A stretch of 42,825 nucleotides of DNA, taken from the NCBI GenBank assembly GCA_947625055.1, contig CANQMT010000023.1:1-42825 (forward strand), in the 5' to 3' direction. Below, in pieces: positions 34,051 through 42,759 of the stretch. Position 1 is the first letter of the stretch. Every line of letters starts with the position of its first letter. The stretch comes from an uncultured Monoglobus sp. Lineage in GTDB: Bacteria; Bacillota; Clostridia; Monoglobales; Monoglobaceae. The translations under genes were made by a program, and so were the position numbers. The notes beneath the pieces are model-generated. The model was not told the origin of the DNA. It saw only the letters and a list, made by a program, of their open reading frames with translations, and made no database searches.

Positions 34051-37000
34051 ATGAAAAAATTATTAATTTTAATTATGAGCCTCGCTTTGGCGCTGCCGTC
34101 GGTGTTTATTCCGGCAAGCGCGACGGAGGCTTCGATCCCGATCTACAGCGAGGCGGACTTATACTACATAGCCGATAACCCCGGCGGAAGCTATGAGCTT
34201 ATGTGCGACATCAACTGCACCGAGTTTTGCACGATACCGACGTTCTCGGGCAGACTTAACGGCAACGGTTATCAGATAATGACAAACGAAAGCCGCATGT
34301 TTGAAACCGTTGAAAGCGGCGCGGTGATAACCGATCTGTCCGTGGTCGGACTCTCGAACGGCGCGGAACGATACTTCGCGACAGACGAGCCCGCCTCAAA
34401 CGAATACGGCGGCGTTGTCGCCGGAGTGTTCAGGGGTACAATGGAGCGCTGCGCGGTATACGGCAGCGTCAGCGGCTCAACGCTCGCCTCGGGCGGAATG
34501 GCCGGCGTGGTCGACGGCGGAAAGATATCCGACTGCTCGTTCAAGGGCTCGGTCACTGCGGATTCGGGCTGCGCGGGCGGCTTTGCGGGCAAGCTAAGCA
34601 ACGCCGTGATCGAGCGGTGTTACGCAAACATTGATGTCAACGGCTCGGCCCCAGAAAAGGGCAACTTCGCCGGGAACAGCTCATCCTCACAGGTGTCGGG
34701 CTGCTATACGAGTTCCGGCCTTGAGAGCTTCGGCATCGGCGTCGGAGCCGACACCGTCACCGCTCTTGATGACACGGCAAAACTCAGCGCGGCATATTAT
34801 CCCGCCTTCAGCTTCGGCGATACATGGACAATTATTGAGGGCGAAACATTGCCGCTGCTTATCTCGATCTACGGACGCGGCACCGAGGCGCAGCCATACA
34901 GACTTCACGGTCAATCGTACCAATATTCCGAAATATACGCGATGATGAAAAACGGCACAAACGGCTTGGGGCCCGTGTATCTGCGCATGGACAGTGACTG
35001 GGACGCTTCAAGCAACAGCCTCCTCATGGTCGGCGACGACCAAAATCGTTTCAGCGGAGTGTTCGACGGAAACGGCCATGTTATAAAAGGGCTCAACTGT
35101 CCGCTGCTCGGCGCGATCGACGCGGCCGGCGCGGTAAAAAATCTGACGATCATAGCCGCCGAAATAAGTAACGCCGACGTTTTCGGCTATGTGACAAAAG
35201 TTAACTACGGCACGATAGAAAACTGCCATGTCACAAGCAACGGTCTGAACGGTTCAAAAGACCTCGGCGGCATCGCCGGCGAAAACATCAACGGCACGAT
35301 AAAGTGCTCAAGCTTCAGGGGCAATATAAGCGGAACCGAGTCGGGAATCGGCGGCATCGCGGGCTACAACAGCTTCGGAACAATAACCGAGTGCGCGGTC
35401 AAAAACTCATCAATCATCGGCGAGGATCACAGCGTCAGCGGCATCGCGGGCGACAACAGCAGCGGCACGATCGAAAACTGCTTGGTGTATAACGCCAATG
35501 TCTGCTCGGATGGCGGCGAGGTCGGCGGAATAGCGGGCAGGCTCTATAACGGCGTTATCAGAAGCTGCTTTGCTAACTGGCAGAGCCATGACTTGTCATT
35601 TCCGAACATATCCGCGATAGCGGGCGGCATAATCGAAAGCGGCACGGTTGAAAACTGCTATTACAATACCGACTTTGCGCCGTACGCCATAGGCGGCACC
35701 GAAAACACCGACGGAGCCGTGAGCGGAGACAGCATAAATAATCCCGCCTCCTATCCCGGGCTTGATTTTACAAGCACTTGGACGCTCGACGAGGAATGCG
35801 GCCCCGCACTGCTCTCGTTATGCGGCGCGGGAACACGTGAAAACCCGTACATAATCAGATGCGACGAAGACCTTACCGAGGCAAACGACGGCATAAGCGT
35901 CTCGGGCGAGAGAAATTATTATGTTTTAGGCAATAATCTCTATCTTGAGCTGCATCACGACACAGCGTTCAGCGGCAGCATAAACGGCGCGGGACACAGG
36001 ATCACCGTAACCGGCAGCAGTCTGCCCGATCTGGGCAAAGGCGGATATTGGGGAAACGCGGTTGTGGTCAACGGCAGATTTAACAGTATTGAAAACGCGA
36101 AAATCGAAAAATGCGTTTTCATAGGCCCCGGCAGATGCGCCAGCACGATCTCTGGCTCAACAGTGAGCGGATGCGCGGTTATTTTCAGAAAAAATAATCC
36201 CGAGTCGCCTCGGATAAACGGCGGATTTGCGCTGCAGATCTCAGACGGCAGCGACATAAGCGACTGCGTTGTGCGCAAGGCCGAGCTGGGCGGCGAGATA
36301 TGCGGAGGCTTCGCGGGCAGCGTCTCGGGCAGCCGCGTGACAAACTGCTGCGCGCTCGACTGCCGTCTCGGCGGCTCAAGCGCGGCGGGCGGCTTTGTCG
36401 GCAGGAACGACAATTCATCATCGATCAAAAACTGCGCCGCGCGCGGCGAGATAGAGACGAAAGACGGAAGCTACACAGGCGCTTTCGCGGGCATGAACTA
36501 CGCCGAGATAACCTCGTCCTACGGCGTTAACACCAAGGATGACAGCGAAACGATAGGATTCGCGGGCCATGACGAGGGAACCATAAAGGAGTCGGGCGTG
36601 TCCGACTTCACCGTGCCATACATAAGCTTCGGCGGATACGGCGTTTCGGTCTATGACAACACGGTCTATACTCCCGAAATACAAACTCCCGAGCCCGGCG
36701 GACTTTCCGACATTTCGGGCCACTGGGCGGAAAAAACGATCAATAATCTTGTGTCAAGCGGCGTTATCAACGGTTACGAGGACGGCACTTTCAGGCCCGA
36801 GCTCAGCGTGACAAAGGGCGAGTATATCAAGCTGCTCATGGCCGCGGCCGGTCAGCCCACCGACGACAATTTCACGCAATACAGCGACGTGAACGCCTCA
36901 TGGGCGAGGCAGTATGTGAGCCGCGCGGTTTATATCGGGATCTGCGGCGACATTCCCGTCACCGACACATATTTCGGCGTTGATGAGCCGATAACCAGAG

Positions 37001-37230
37001 CGCAGGCCGCCGCGATAACCGGAAGGCTGCTGGCTCCCGGAAAAGGCGGTACGCTCAGCTTCACCGACGCAGCGGCGATCCCCGCGTGGGCAGCGGAGCC
37101 GATAGGCGCGTGCGTGAATATCGGATTGATCACCGGAAACGACGACGGTTCTTTCAGTCCCGAGGGCAGGCTGACCCGCGCCGAAGCCGCGACGATAATA
37201 GAAAGAGTAATAAATCTTGACAGTAAGTAA
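34051..37230 (+). CDS. GLUG-repeat surface protein with three C-terminal SLH domains
   Basis: 1059 residues, ATG at 34051 with AAAGGCGG upstream. Signal peptide about 1-24 (ASA cut). The body is a series of GLUG-type repeats with the pattern GG(I/M/F)AG-x8-12-I-x2-C-x4-G-x-(V/I), for example at about 125-220, 405-520 and 730-835, which build a beta-solenoid used in adhesins and surface proteins. Many Cys-containing IxxC strands. SLH domains at about 885-1059 (HWAEKTINNL, GYEDGTFRPE, TRAQAAAITGRLL, TRAEAATIIERV). It is anchored non-covalently to the wall. Ligand unknown; adhesion is inference. Own transcription unit, with the perfect palindrome 37237-37276 as terminator. I could not identify a good promoter; TTGGAA at 33982 lacks a fitting -10. 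Confidence 0.9.
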   Translation: MKKLLILIMSLALALPSVFIPASATEASIPIYSEADLYYIADNPGGSYELMCDINCTEFCTIPTFSGRLNGNGYQIMTNESRMFETVESGAVITDLSVVGLSNGAERYFATDEPASNEYGGVVAGVFRGTMERCAVYGSVSGSTLASGGMAGVVDGGKISDCSFKGSVTADSGCAGGFAGKLSNAVIERCYANIDVNGSAPEKGNFAGNSSSSQVSGCYTSSGLESFGIGVGADTVTALDDTAKLSAAYYPAFSFGDTWTIIEGETLPLLISIYGRGTEAQPYRLHGQSYQYSEIYAMMKNGTNGLGPVYLRMDSDWDASSNSLLMVGDDQNRFSGVFDGNGHVIKGLNCPLLGAIDAAGAVKNLTIIAAEISNADVFGYVTKVNYGTIENCHVTSNGLNGSKDLGGIAGENINGTIKCSSFRGNISGTESGIGGIAGYNSFGTITECAVKNSSIIGEDHSVSGIAGDNSSGTIENCLVYNANVCSDGGEVGGIAGRLYNGVIRSCFANWQSHDLSFPNISAIAGGIIESGTVENCYYNTDFAPYAIGGTENTDGAVSGDSINNPASYPGLDFTSTWTLDEECGPALLSLCGAGTRENPYIIRCDEDLTEANDGISVSGERNYYVLGNNLYLELHHDTAFSGSINGAGHRITVTGSSLPDLGKGGYWGNAVVVNGRFNSIENAKIEKCVFIGPGRCASTISGSTVSGCAVIFRKNNPESPRINGGFALQISDGSDISDCVVRKAELGGEICGGFAGSVSGSRVTNCCALDCRLGGSSAAGGFVGRNDNSSSIKNCAARGEIETKDGSYTGAFAGMNYAEITSSYGVNTKDDSETIGFAGHDEGTIKESGVSDFTVPYISFGGYGVSVYDNTVYTPEIQTPEPGGLSDISGHWAEKTINNLVSSGVINGYEDGTFRPELSVTKGEYIKLLMAAAGQPTDDNFTQYSDVNASWARQYVSRAVYIGICGDIPVTDTYFGVDEPITRAQAAAITGRLLAPGKGGTLSFTDAAAIPAWAAEPIGACVNIGLITGNDDGSFSPEGRLTRAEAATIIERVINLDSK

Positions 37231-37236
37231 TTCAAA

Positions 37237-37276
37237 GCATTATAAACGGGCGGCCATGGCCGCCCGTTTATAATGC
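37237..37276. terminator. Perfect 40-bp palindrome between convergent SLH genes
   Basis: Starts GCATTATAAACGGGCGG, exactly self-complementary over 20+20 bases with no spacer. Serves both converging genes; the arms contain ATAAA/TTTAT next to the GC core, so a T-rich tail exists in either direction. Confidence 0.85.
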
Positions 37277-37279
37277 CGA

Positions 37280-38875
37280 TTATTTCCACAAGTCCGATAA
37301 TTTATATGTTCTCAGCGACAGCGCTATCGCCTGCTCTCTTGTCGCTGATGCATAGCCCTCTGCTTCCTCCTCGCCGGTCGTGTTCCTCGGCGCGAAATGA
37401 TTTTCATCTATTCCGTTTATGATCCCCATTTTTACCATATAATAAACCGACGGTTTCGCGTAATCCGATATTAAATCGTCGTCCGCGAATTTTTTCGCGC
37501 CTTCCGAATCGAGATAATACTCCGAATCCGTTTCGATCGACCAGCCTTCAAATTTGTACTTCTTGATCGTGCGGCAAAGCATTGTCGCAAGCTGCTCGCG
37601 CGTAAGACCGTCGTCGGGCGCAAACTCGTTATCTGATACCCCTATCGCTATATTAAGGGCGTAAGCTTTTTCGATATCGGTCTTGTTTATGTTTGAGCCG
37701 ATGTCAACAAAAGGAGTTTCAACTCCTAAAACGGACGAGCCGACAAGTGATTCATAAAGCTTAACCGAAATCGCGGCGAATTCCGCGCGCGACACAGGCT
37801 CGGTAAGGTCTTCGCCAACGAGATTTTCGGGTACCAAGCCCGCACTGTACGCCTCCTCCATTTCCGGAGATGACCACTGCGACACCTCGGAGCCATATGA
37901 TGTAACGTTTGTATCACTCGGCTCGCCTATGATATACGGCGATTCCGCACTTCCCGAACCCGAGGCAAAGCTGACAGATTGAATATTTAAATAAAATGCG
38001 GGGCGCACTCCGACACTGTAATCATCGGACTGATCGAAGCTGACAGAGCCTGTATCCGAAACATAACGAACGCCGCCGGTATAGTCGGCGCGCGGAGAGC
38101 GGAGCCAGTATGACCATTTCTTTCCGTATTCAAAATCCCTGTTCTTGTACTCGCTGCCCGACACGCACTCCGCTGTCGGTTCGCCTATGTAATAATCACC
38201 GCCCAAAATATTTCCGTTCTCATACACCGAGTCAAGCTGCTTAACATCGAGAAGGAACATTTTATCAGTTATATATTCGGCGTAAGCGCTGTCATAATTC
38301 GCTGCCGCGGCGGCTGTGCCGTTATCATATGAAAAAGTATGGATCTCACTGCCGGTTTGCGCCATGCCCGCGTCCGCCTCCGGGTAAGCCAAAAGCGACT
38401 TCTGGTTTACCTCCTTAACGGCGTTTAGCTCGGCCTGCGTGAAGTTGGTTAAAAATCCGGCCTCGGCGTCATAATCGTTATCGCCGTGACGCACATGCGC
38501 TTCATCGGGCGGATTTCCGCAGAGCCAATTCACGTTTCCCGCGCCTTCGCTTGAGTTAAGCCACGAACGTATGTTGCTGTCGGTCCAATAGTTAGAGCCG
38601 CTCCTCTGTCTCTCCTCATTCCTGCTGTGCGAGCCCGCACTTGTGTTCGCGCCGCCATCCGCGTCAAAAGGTTTTATGCAGATTATTTTGTCCGCGAGCA
38701 TAAGCGGCCCGTTTTCGTCAATATCCACGCACCGCCAAAGGATGGGCTGTCCGTAGTACGCTCCCATTTGCACATAGCCGCCTATGTCAATACTCGCCGC
38801 CCGTGCCGAGAGCGGCTGCGTGAGCGCCGCAAACAATGTAAACATCAGAGCCAGACTCAAAAATCGTTTTTTCAT
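37280..38875 (-). CDS. DUF6273 domain surface protein with C-terminal SLH domains
   Basis: 531 residues, ATG at 38875 with GGAGG upstream. Signal peptide about 1-26 (ARA cut). Residues about 30-305 match the DUF6273 pattern: PILWRCVDID near the start, SNIRSWLN in the middle and YWLRSPR...VGVRPAFYLN at the end, a fold seen in many gut Clostridia surface proteins and phage tail-like proteins; its binding target is not known to me. Residues about 335-531 contain three divergent SLH domains (SRAEFAAISVKL, TREQLATMLCRT, TREQAIALSLRT). So another wall-bound protein. It lies downstream of larB in the same direction, 89 nt away, and is convergent with the GLUG protein. Confidence 0.85.
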   Translation of the reverse strand: MKKRFLSLALMFTLFAALTQPLSARAASIDIGGYVQMGAYYGQPILWRCVDIDENGPLMLADKIICIKPFDADGGANTSAGSHSRNEERQRSGSNYWTDSNIRSWLNSSEGAGNVNWLCGNPPDEAHVRHGDNDYDAEAGFLTNFTQAELNAVKEVNQKSLLAYPEADAGMAQTGSEIHTFSYDNGTAAAAANYDSAYAEYITDKMFLLDVKQLDSVYENGNILGGDYYIGEPTAECVSGSEYKNRDFEYGKKWSYWLRSPRADYTGGVRYVSDTGSVSFDQSDDYSVGVRPAFYLNIQSVSFASGSGSAESPYIIGEPSDTNVTSYGSEVSQWSSPEMEEAYSAGLVPENLVGEDLTEPVSRAEFAAISVKLYESLVGSSVLGVETPFVDIGSNINKTDIEKAYALNIAIGVSDNEFAPDDGLTREQLATMLCRTIKKYKFEGWSIETDSEYYLDSEGAKKFADDDLISDYAKPSVYYMVKMGIINGIDENHFAPRNTTGEEEAEGYASATREQAIALSLRTYKLSDLWK

Positions 38876-38946
38876 AACATTTCCTCCGGTATATTAAAAT
38901 TTAGATCTTTATCCGCCGAAAATCTCTCATGCCTCGGCCTTTATGA

Positions 38947-38975
38947 ATTATAAGCGCGCCGCGGCTATCTTTCGA
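38947..38975 (-). promoter_or_regulatory. Possible promoter for the DUF6273 gene
   Basis: TATAAT on the minus strand (38947-38952), with TCGAAA 17 bp upstream at 38970-38975, overlapping the last codons of larB. The -35 is only a partial match. Confidence 0.4.
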
Positions 38976-39714
38976 TCATATTCGCAAGATACCCTGCGCC
39001 GAAGCCGTTGTCAATATTTACAACGCTGACGCCCGAGGCGCAGGAATTGAGCATCGAGAGCAGCGCCGCAACGCCGCCGAACGCCGCGCCGTATCCCACG
39101 CTCGTCGGAACGGCGATGACCGGACAGTCGGCGAGGCCGCCGATAACGCTCGGCAGAGCCCCCTCCATTCCCGCGACCGCCACGATCGCCTTCGCGTTCA
39201 TGATCTCCCGCGCGTGGCTCAAAAGGCGGTGCAGGCCCGACACGCCCACGTCATAAAGGCGGACGACCCTGCTGCCGAGCGCCTCGGCGGTAACGGCCGC
39301 TTCCTCCGCCGCGGGAATGTCGCTCGTGCCCCCTGTGGCAACGACCACATAGGTCTCCCTCTCGGGCTCGGGCATTTCGCCCGCGACCGCTATTTTCCCC
39401 GCCTCGTTATACATGAATTTTTTGCCGAATTCCGCGTTCATCTTGTCCGCAGTATCTTTACCGATCCGCGTGATAAGCACGGTTTTCTGGCCGTTTTCAA
39501 GCATGTTGCGGGTTATTTTTATGATCTGCCCGTCAGTCTTGCCCGCGCCGTATATGACTTCGGCCGCGCCTTGCCTCAGCGCGCGATGGTGATCGACTTT
39601 GGCAAAGCCGAGGTCCTCAAACGGCTTGAGGCGGAATTTCAGCGCGGCCTCGTCAACCGGCATTTCGCCGTCCGCAACCTTCTCAAGCAGCTCTCTGAGC
39701 TCCTTTTGATCCAT
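38965..39714 (-). CDS. larB: Nickel-pincer cofactor biosynthesis protein LarB
   Basis: 249 residues from ATG 39714, with GGAGATGAT just upstream; the frame is open further but those residues are upstream of the promoter's start site. The C-terminal half (about 115-249) is an AIR-carboxylase (PurE)-like domain: ATGGTSDIPAAEEA, VAGMEGALPSVIGGL, VGYGAAFGGVAALL and VNIDNGFGAGYLA are the family's hallmarks. LarB carboxylates and hydrolyses nicotinic acid adenine dinucleotide in the first step of the pincer cofactor of lactate racemase and related LarA enzymes. No larA, larC or larE is present in the window, so it stands alone here. Own promoter. Confidence 0.94.
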   Translation of the reverse strand: MDQKELRELLEKVADGEMPVDEAALKFRLKPFEDLGFAKVDHHRALRQGAAEVIYGAGKTDGQIIKITRNMLENGQKTVLITRIGKDTADKMNAEFGKKFMYNEAGKIAVAGEMPEPERETYVVVATGGTSDIPAAEEAAVTAEALGSRVVRLYDVGVSGLHRLLSHAREIMNAKAIVAVAGMEGALPSVIGGLADCPVIAVPTSVGYGAAFGGVAALLSMLNSCASGVSVVNIDNGFGAGYLANMIER

Positions 39715-39763
39715 AATATCATCTCCAAAACGCCCCGCTCGGAGCGAAGTTTTTCTTACGTCT

Positions 39764-39792
39764 ATTATATAACAACCGAAGGCATTTTGCAA
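39764..39792 (-). promoter_or_regulatory. Promoter for larB
   Basis: Minus strand TTGCAA (39787-39792), 17-bp spacer, TATAAT (39764-39769). Leader of about 45 nt containing a small CGCTCGGAGCG hairpin. Confidence 0.75.
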
Positions 39793-39808
39793 GACCCTAT
39801 AAGAATAA

Positions 39809-40048
39809 TCACGAATCGCGGGCCAATCCGACTATGCCGATCCATGTTTCAAGGTCAACATCGCCGGTCTGAGCTATTCCGAGCAGTTTTTGTATGTCGC
39901 GCACCGCCGCGGCGGTCTCGCTGAAAAACAGACCGTCCGGATTGATCAGCCGCACTCCGTCCGTTGTTTTGCTTATCTCTCTGAGCATTTCCTGAAGTTC
40001 AAAAACATTTTTCCTGTCGTTTTCGATCGAAATAAATCCCGCTCCCAT
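39809..40048 (-). CDS. Small peptidoglycan-binding-like protein
   Basis: 79 residues, ATG at 40048, one base after the stop of the upstream gene (TAATATG arrangement). Its Shine-Dalgarno GGAGGT is formed by the last Gly-Gly codons of that gene. The second half (about 45-72, AAAVRDIQKLLGIAQTGDVD and following) resembles half of a PG_binding_1 unit, as in the larger upstream protein, with an AVxxxQ...G...D-x-ETW pattern. No signal peptide. It is probably a spore- or wall-associated accessory; the function is inference. Confidence 0.75.
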   Translation of the reverse strand: MGAGFISIENDRKNVFELQEMLREISKTTDGVRLINPDGLFFSETAAAVRDIQKLLGIAQTGDVDLETWIGIVGLARDS

Positions 40049-40049
40049 A

Positions 40050-41465
40050 TTAACCTCCGTTATTTTCCGACATGACGTAGCCGGGATACTGACCCACCGA
40101 CCTTTGATTTCCGTTTATAATATCCGAGTAAAGCGAGGCGGCGCTGTCCCATGTTATAGGTCCCACCGTCCCCCGCGGCGGCAGCCCGAACAGATTTTGA
40201 TACGCGACAACCGCCTGCTCTGTATCCGAACCGAAATATCCCGTCACCGCCGGTTTTGGGATCTCGTTATATACATCCGCTATTGCCGCCAGATAGGTCT
40301 GCAGCGTCCGCACCTCCGGTTCGCTCGAACCGCGGACCAGCACGTTCCCTTGGAACGGGATAACATTGGTTCCGGCATAATCTTCCGGCAGCCTCATCAC
40401 GATCGAACGATAAATCGAATACAACTTATTCCACGTCTCCTCATCCACCACGCCCGTCACCGGCACACCGTACGCATATTGGAATGTGCGGACCGCGTTT
40501 TCGGTGGCGAGTCCGAATATCCCGTCGGCGACGATCCGCGGTATATAGTCATTAAACACTGAAATAAATCTTAAATAATACTGAATAAGCTGAACGCCGG
40601 GGCCTTGGTCGCCGTTTTGCAGCACGCCCGCGTACTGGCGGTTCACCTCGTCCACCGTCAGTCCCTCGGCGTCGAGTTCCGACAGACGCTTGACCGCGTT
40701 GTAAATATTGTTTACACTGTACCAAGTGGCGTTTCCGATAATTCCGTCAGGTGTCAAATTGAAAATTTTTTGAAATTCCTTGACCGCGTTCTCCGTTATC
40801 ACGTCAAAAAAACCGTCCGGATAGGCGATCTTGGGGATCTCCGGATAATTTCTTGAAATTCGGTTTATCTGGATCTGCATACGTTTCACGTTAAAGCCTT
40901 GGTCGCCAACTTTAAGCGGCGCGCCCGGGTAAGTGTCGGGGACATCCTCAACCGGCGCGTTCTCGACCAGATTAATGTCATCGCCGTAGTAATATCTTAA
41001 TATTTCGATCGGCGAGTAGCCGCGGTTCGCAAGATCAACGGTGCCCCACTGCGAAAGTCCTCCCGGGCATGTTGATGTGGTTCCGTTGCAGTACCTCGGA
41101 AATATCGGGAAAAAGTTGTCGCCTCTCACTATGTAGCTGTTAAAAATCTCATCGACGATCTGCCCGATATTTTCATAATAGTCCCTTCCGTAATTAAACG
41201 CCTGATCGTAGGCTTCAATATTCGTAATATCAAAATTATATCCCTGACTGCGGTAATGCTCGGTCGTGACGCGGTTCAGCGCGAAGGTTATCTGCGCCAG
41301 AATATTGGCGATAATGGCGTTTTCGGGCCATGTGGGATAGATCTCGCTTGAGGCGACGTTTTTTATATAATCCGTGAATGACACCGTGACATTCTGCGCC
41401 GACTCGTCATCGGGAGCGCCCAAATGAACAACTATCGTTTCAGGGATCCTGACTCTAAGATCCAA
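40050..41465 (-). CDS. SpoIID-like domain protein with three peptidoglycan-binding repeats
   Basis: 471 residues from TTG 41465, read as start because GGGGGTGATG lies directly upstream and no ATG is in frame. Residues about 25-175 resemble SpoIID/LytB lytic transglycosylases: FTDYIKNVASSEIYPTWP keeps the Glu that is catalytic in SpoIID, followed by CNGTT and SQWGTVDLANRGYSPIEIL. After residue about 185 there are three PG_binding_1 repeats (about 185-265, 280-355 and 375-455), each with a GD/GS-x-V-x2-(L/I)Q start and an AVxxFQ...G-x-(V/I)-x5-TW end. No signal peptide is visible, so it may act from the mother-cell side or leave by another route. I know this arrangement from Clostridia as a conserved, uncharacterised, possibly sporulation-linked protein. 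Middle gene of a three-gene operon. Confidence 0.85.
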   Translation of the reverse strand: MDLRVRIPETIVVHLGAPDDESAQNVTVSFTDYIKNVASSEIYPTWPENAIIANILAQITFALNRVTTEHYRSQGYNFDITNIEAYDQAFNYGRDYYENIGQIVDEIFNSYIVRGDNFFPIFPRYCNGTTSTCPGGLSQWGTVDLANRGYSPIEILRYYYGDDINLVENAPVEDVPDTYPGAPLKVGDQGFNVKRMQIQINRISRNYPEIPKIAYPDGFFDVITENAVKEFQKIFNLTPDGIIGNATWYSVNNIYNAVKRLSELDAEGLTVDEVNRQYAGVLQNGDQGPGVQLIQYYLRFISVFNDYIPRIVADGIFGLATENAVRTFQYAYGVPVTGVVDEETWNKLYSIYRSIVMRLPEDYAGTNVIPFQGNVLVRGSSEPEVRTLQTYLAAIADVYNEIPKPAVTGYFGSDTEQAVVAYQNLFGLPPRGTVGPITWDSAASLYSDIINGNQRSVGQYPGYVMSENNGG

Positions 41466-41476
41466 AACATCACCCC

Positions 41477-42142
41477 CTAACCGACGGTTTCTGAGCCCGG
41501 CAGTTCCTCTTCCACCGGGATCATCTCAACGTTCTGTATCGAGCAGATATTGTCGAACACCAAAGCGGTCACGCCACCTTTGCTCATGCGCGGCTCAACA
41601 CTGTACCCGTCAAGTTCGGCGTTTATTTTATAGATCGCGTATGGCTGAATGGTGTCCTGCGCCTGCATTGACAAATACATATCGGGGGCGGGCAGAAAAA
41701 TCTTCTCTGTTCTGCCGCTTGAGTCGGTATACCTGACCTCGCTGACTTTAACGGGCGATTCCTCAACCGAGTTGACCGTGACTTTCACGTTCTCAAGCGG
41801 GATCGCGCGCTGAGCCAGGAATGTCTGGACAACAATGCCGCCCACACCGGAAAACGGCGGAGTGATCTCATCCACCTGCGTTTCGTCAAAAGATTCGCGC
41901 TGCGACTCTCCCGGATTTGAAAAATTCGCCTCCTCGCCAAAATAATCCGAGTCCGTGATCTCGGTTTGAGGTCTTTCCGGCTTCGTCGGTACGTATACGC
42001 TTTCGGGCGCCTCGGGGAGAGCGTACCTCGGCGCGTTAAACGGCTCGGTCTGCATTCTGAGCGTCGGCGGCTCTTTGGGACGCGAGGCATCATATTGATC
42101 ATCGCTCACGTTTGTGTTTACACCTTTAAAATATCCGTTCAT
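41477..42142 (-). CDS. Hypothetical protein with disordered N-terminus and beta-sandwich domain
   Basis: 221 residues from ATG 42142, with GGAAGGTGATT upstream; a longer frame from 42211 runs into the IS element end. Residues 1-110 are Pro/Glu/Asp-rich and look disordered. Residues about 115-215 resemble a carboxypeptidase-regulatory-like (transthyretin-type) beta-sandwich: VVQTFLAQRAIPLENVKVTV, then TDSSGRTEKIFLPAPD and YAIYKINAELDGY. The same sandwich is often found beside or fused to the peptidoglycan-binding protein encoded 11 nt downstream. No signal peptide or membrane helix. It probably helps place or scaffold that protein; this is inference. Confidence 0.8.
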   Translation of the reverse strand: MNGYFKGVNTNVSDDQYDASRPKEPPTLRMQTEPFNAPRYALPEAPESVYVPTKPERPQTEITDSDYFGEEANFSNPGESQRESFDETQVDEITPPFSGVGGIVVQTFLAQRAIPLENVKVTVNSVEESPVKVSEVRYTDSSGRTEKIFLPAPDMYLSMQAQDTIQPYAIYKINAELDGYSVEPRMSKGGVTALVFDNICSIQNVEMIPVEEELPGSETVG

Positions 42143-42206
42143 AAAATCACCTTCCTGCATTATTCTATTCGGAAAAGCAAACCGCGTGACAAAATCCATA
42201 GTCAAG

Positions 42207-42330
42207 ACCACCGGCTTAGCCGGTGGCTTGCACTGCCCCTATAAGGGGCTATTACTGGCATGCGCTTGTGAGCGCACTGAATTGTTCGACAACTGCATAC
42301 TTTTTTCACGCTGCTGCTAAAGCAGCTTTT
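42207..42330 (+). other. Multi-hairpin IS right end; possible structured RNA
   Basis: Four perfect hairpins in 120 bp: CCACCGGC/GCCGGTGG (42208-42226), GCCCC/GGGGC (42235-42249), TGCGCT/AGCGCA (42261-42276) and GCTGCT/AGCAGC (42313-42326). The last is followed by TTTTTTATTT on the plus strand, which makes a good terminator for a rightward transcript running against tnpA. Confidence 0.5.
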
Positions 42331-42759
42331 TTATTTGCTATTCTTTACCGGCTCACCCGTAAACGGGTCCATATACTCTTTCAACGAAATTTGGTCTGCC
42401 GTATAATCCTCTTGTAACTGCTGCCGGATATATTCTTTTATCTTCGCAGTGTTCTTTCCTACTGTATCTACATAATATCCCCTGCACCAGAAATGTCTGT
42501 TCCCATATTTGTATTTCAAATTCGCATGTCTGTCAAATATCATCAACGAACTTTTTCCTTTCAAATATCCCATCACTTCTGATACACTGTATTTGGGCGG
42601 TATCCTCACCAACATGTGTATATGATCAGGACAACATTCTGCTTCTATTATTTCTATTCCCTTTCTGTCACACAATTCTCGCAATATCTTTCCTATATCC
42701 GATTTTATTTTTCCATATATTATCTGCCTGCGATATTTGGGTGCAAATACCCACGTCAA
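42331..42759 (-). CDS. tnpA: IS200/IS605 TnpA transposase (HUH, Y1)
   Basis: 142 residues if started at the TTG 42759. The HUH motif is HIH in DHIHMLVRIPPKYS, and the catalytic Tyr lies in the CRGYYVDTVGKN segment before the EYIRQQ helix. The conserved MGYLKGKSSLMIFD and NRHFWCRGYY segments are intact. It cuts and rejoins single-stranded DNA at the hairpin ends. The N-terminus is doubtful: the strand before WVFAPKYRR is in frame (FKIRLT) but has no ATG back to a stop; an ATG at 42803 in another frame gives 15 residues (MFLDSLGYNFISKLD) and ends right at the TTG. So there may be a frameshift, or translation may start at TTG. Confidence 0.88.
   Translation of the reverse strand: MTWVFAPKYRRQIIYGKIKSDIGKILRELCDRKGIEIIEAECCPDHIHMLVRIPPKYSVSEVMGYLKGKSSLMIFDRHANLKYKYGNRHFWCRGYYVDTVGKNTAKIKEYIRQQLQEDYTADQISLKEYMDPFTGEPVKNSK

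Noticed and set aside
42203-42330. Omega-RNA of a TnpB nuclease
   Set aside because: No tnpB is present in the window and the hairpins fit a plain IS200/IS605 right end.
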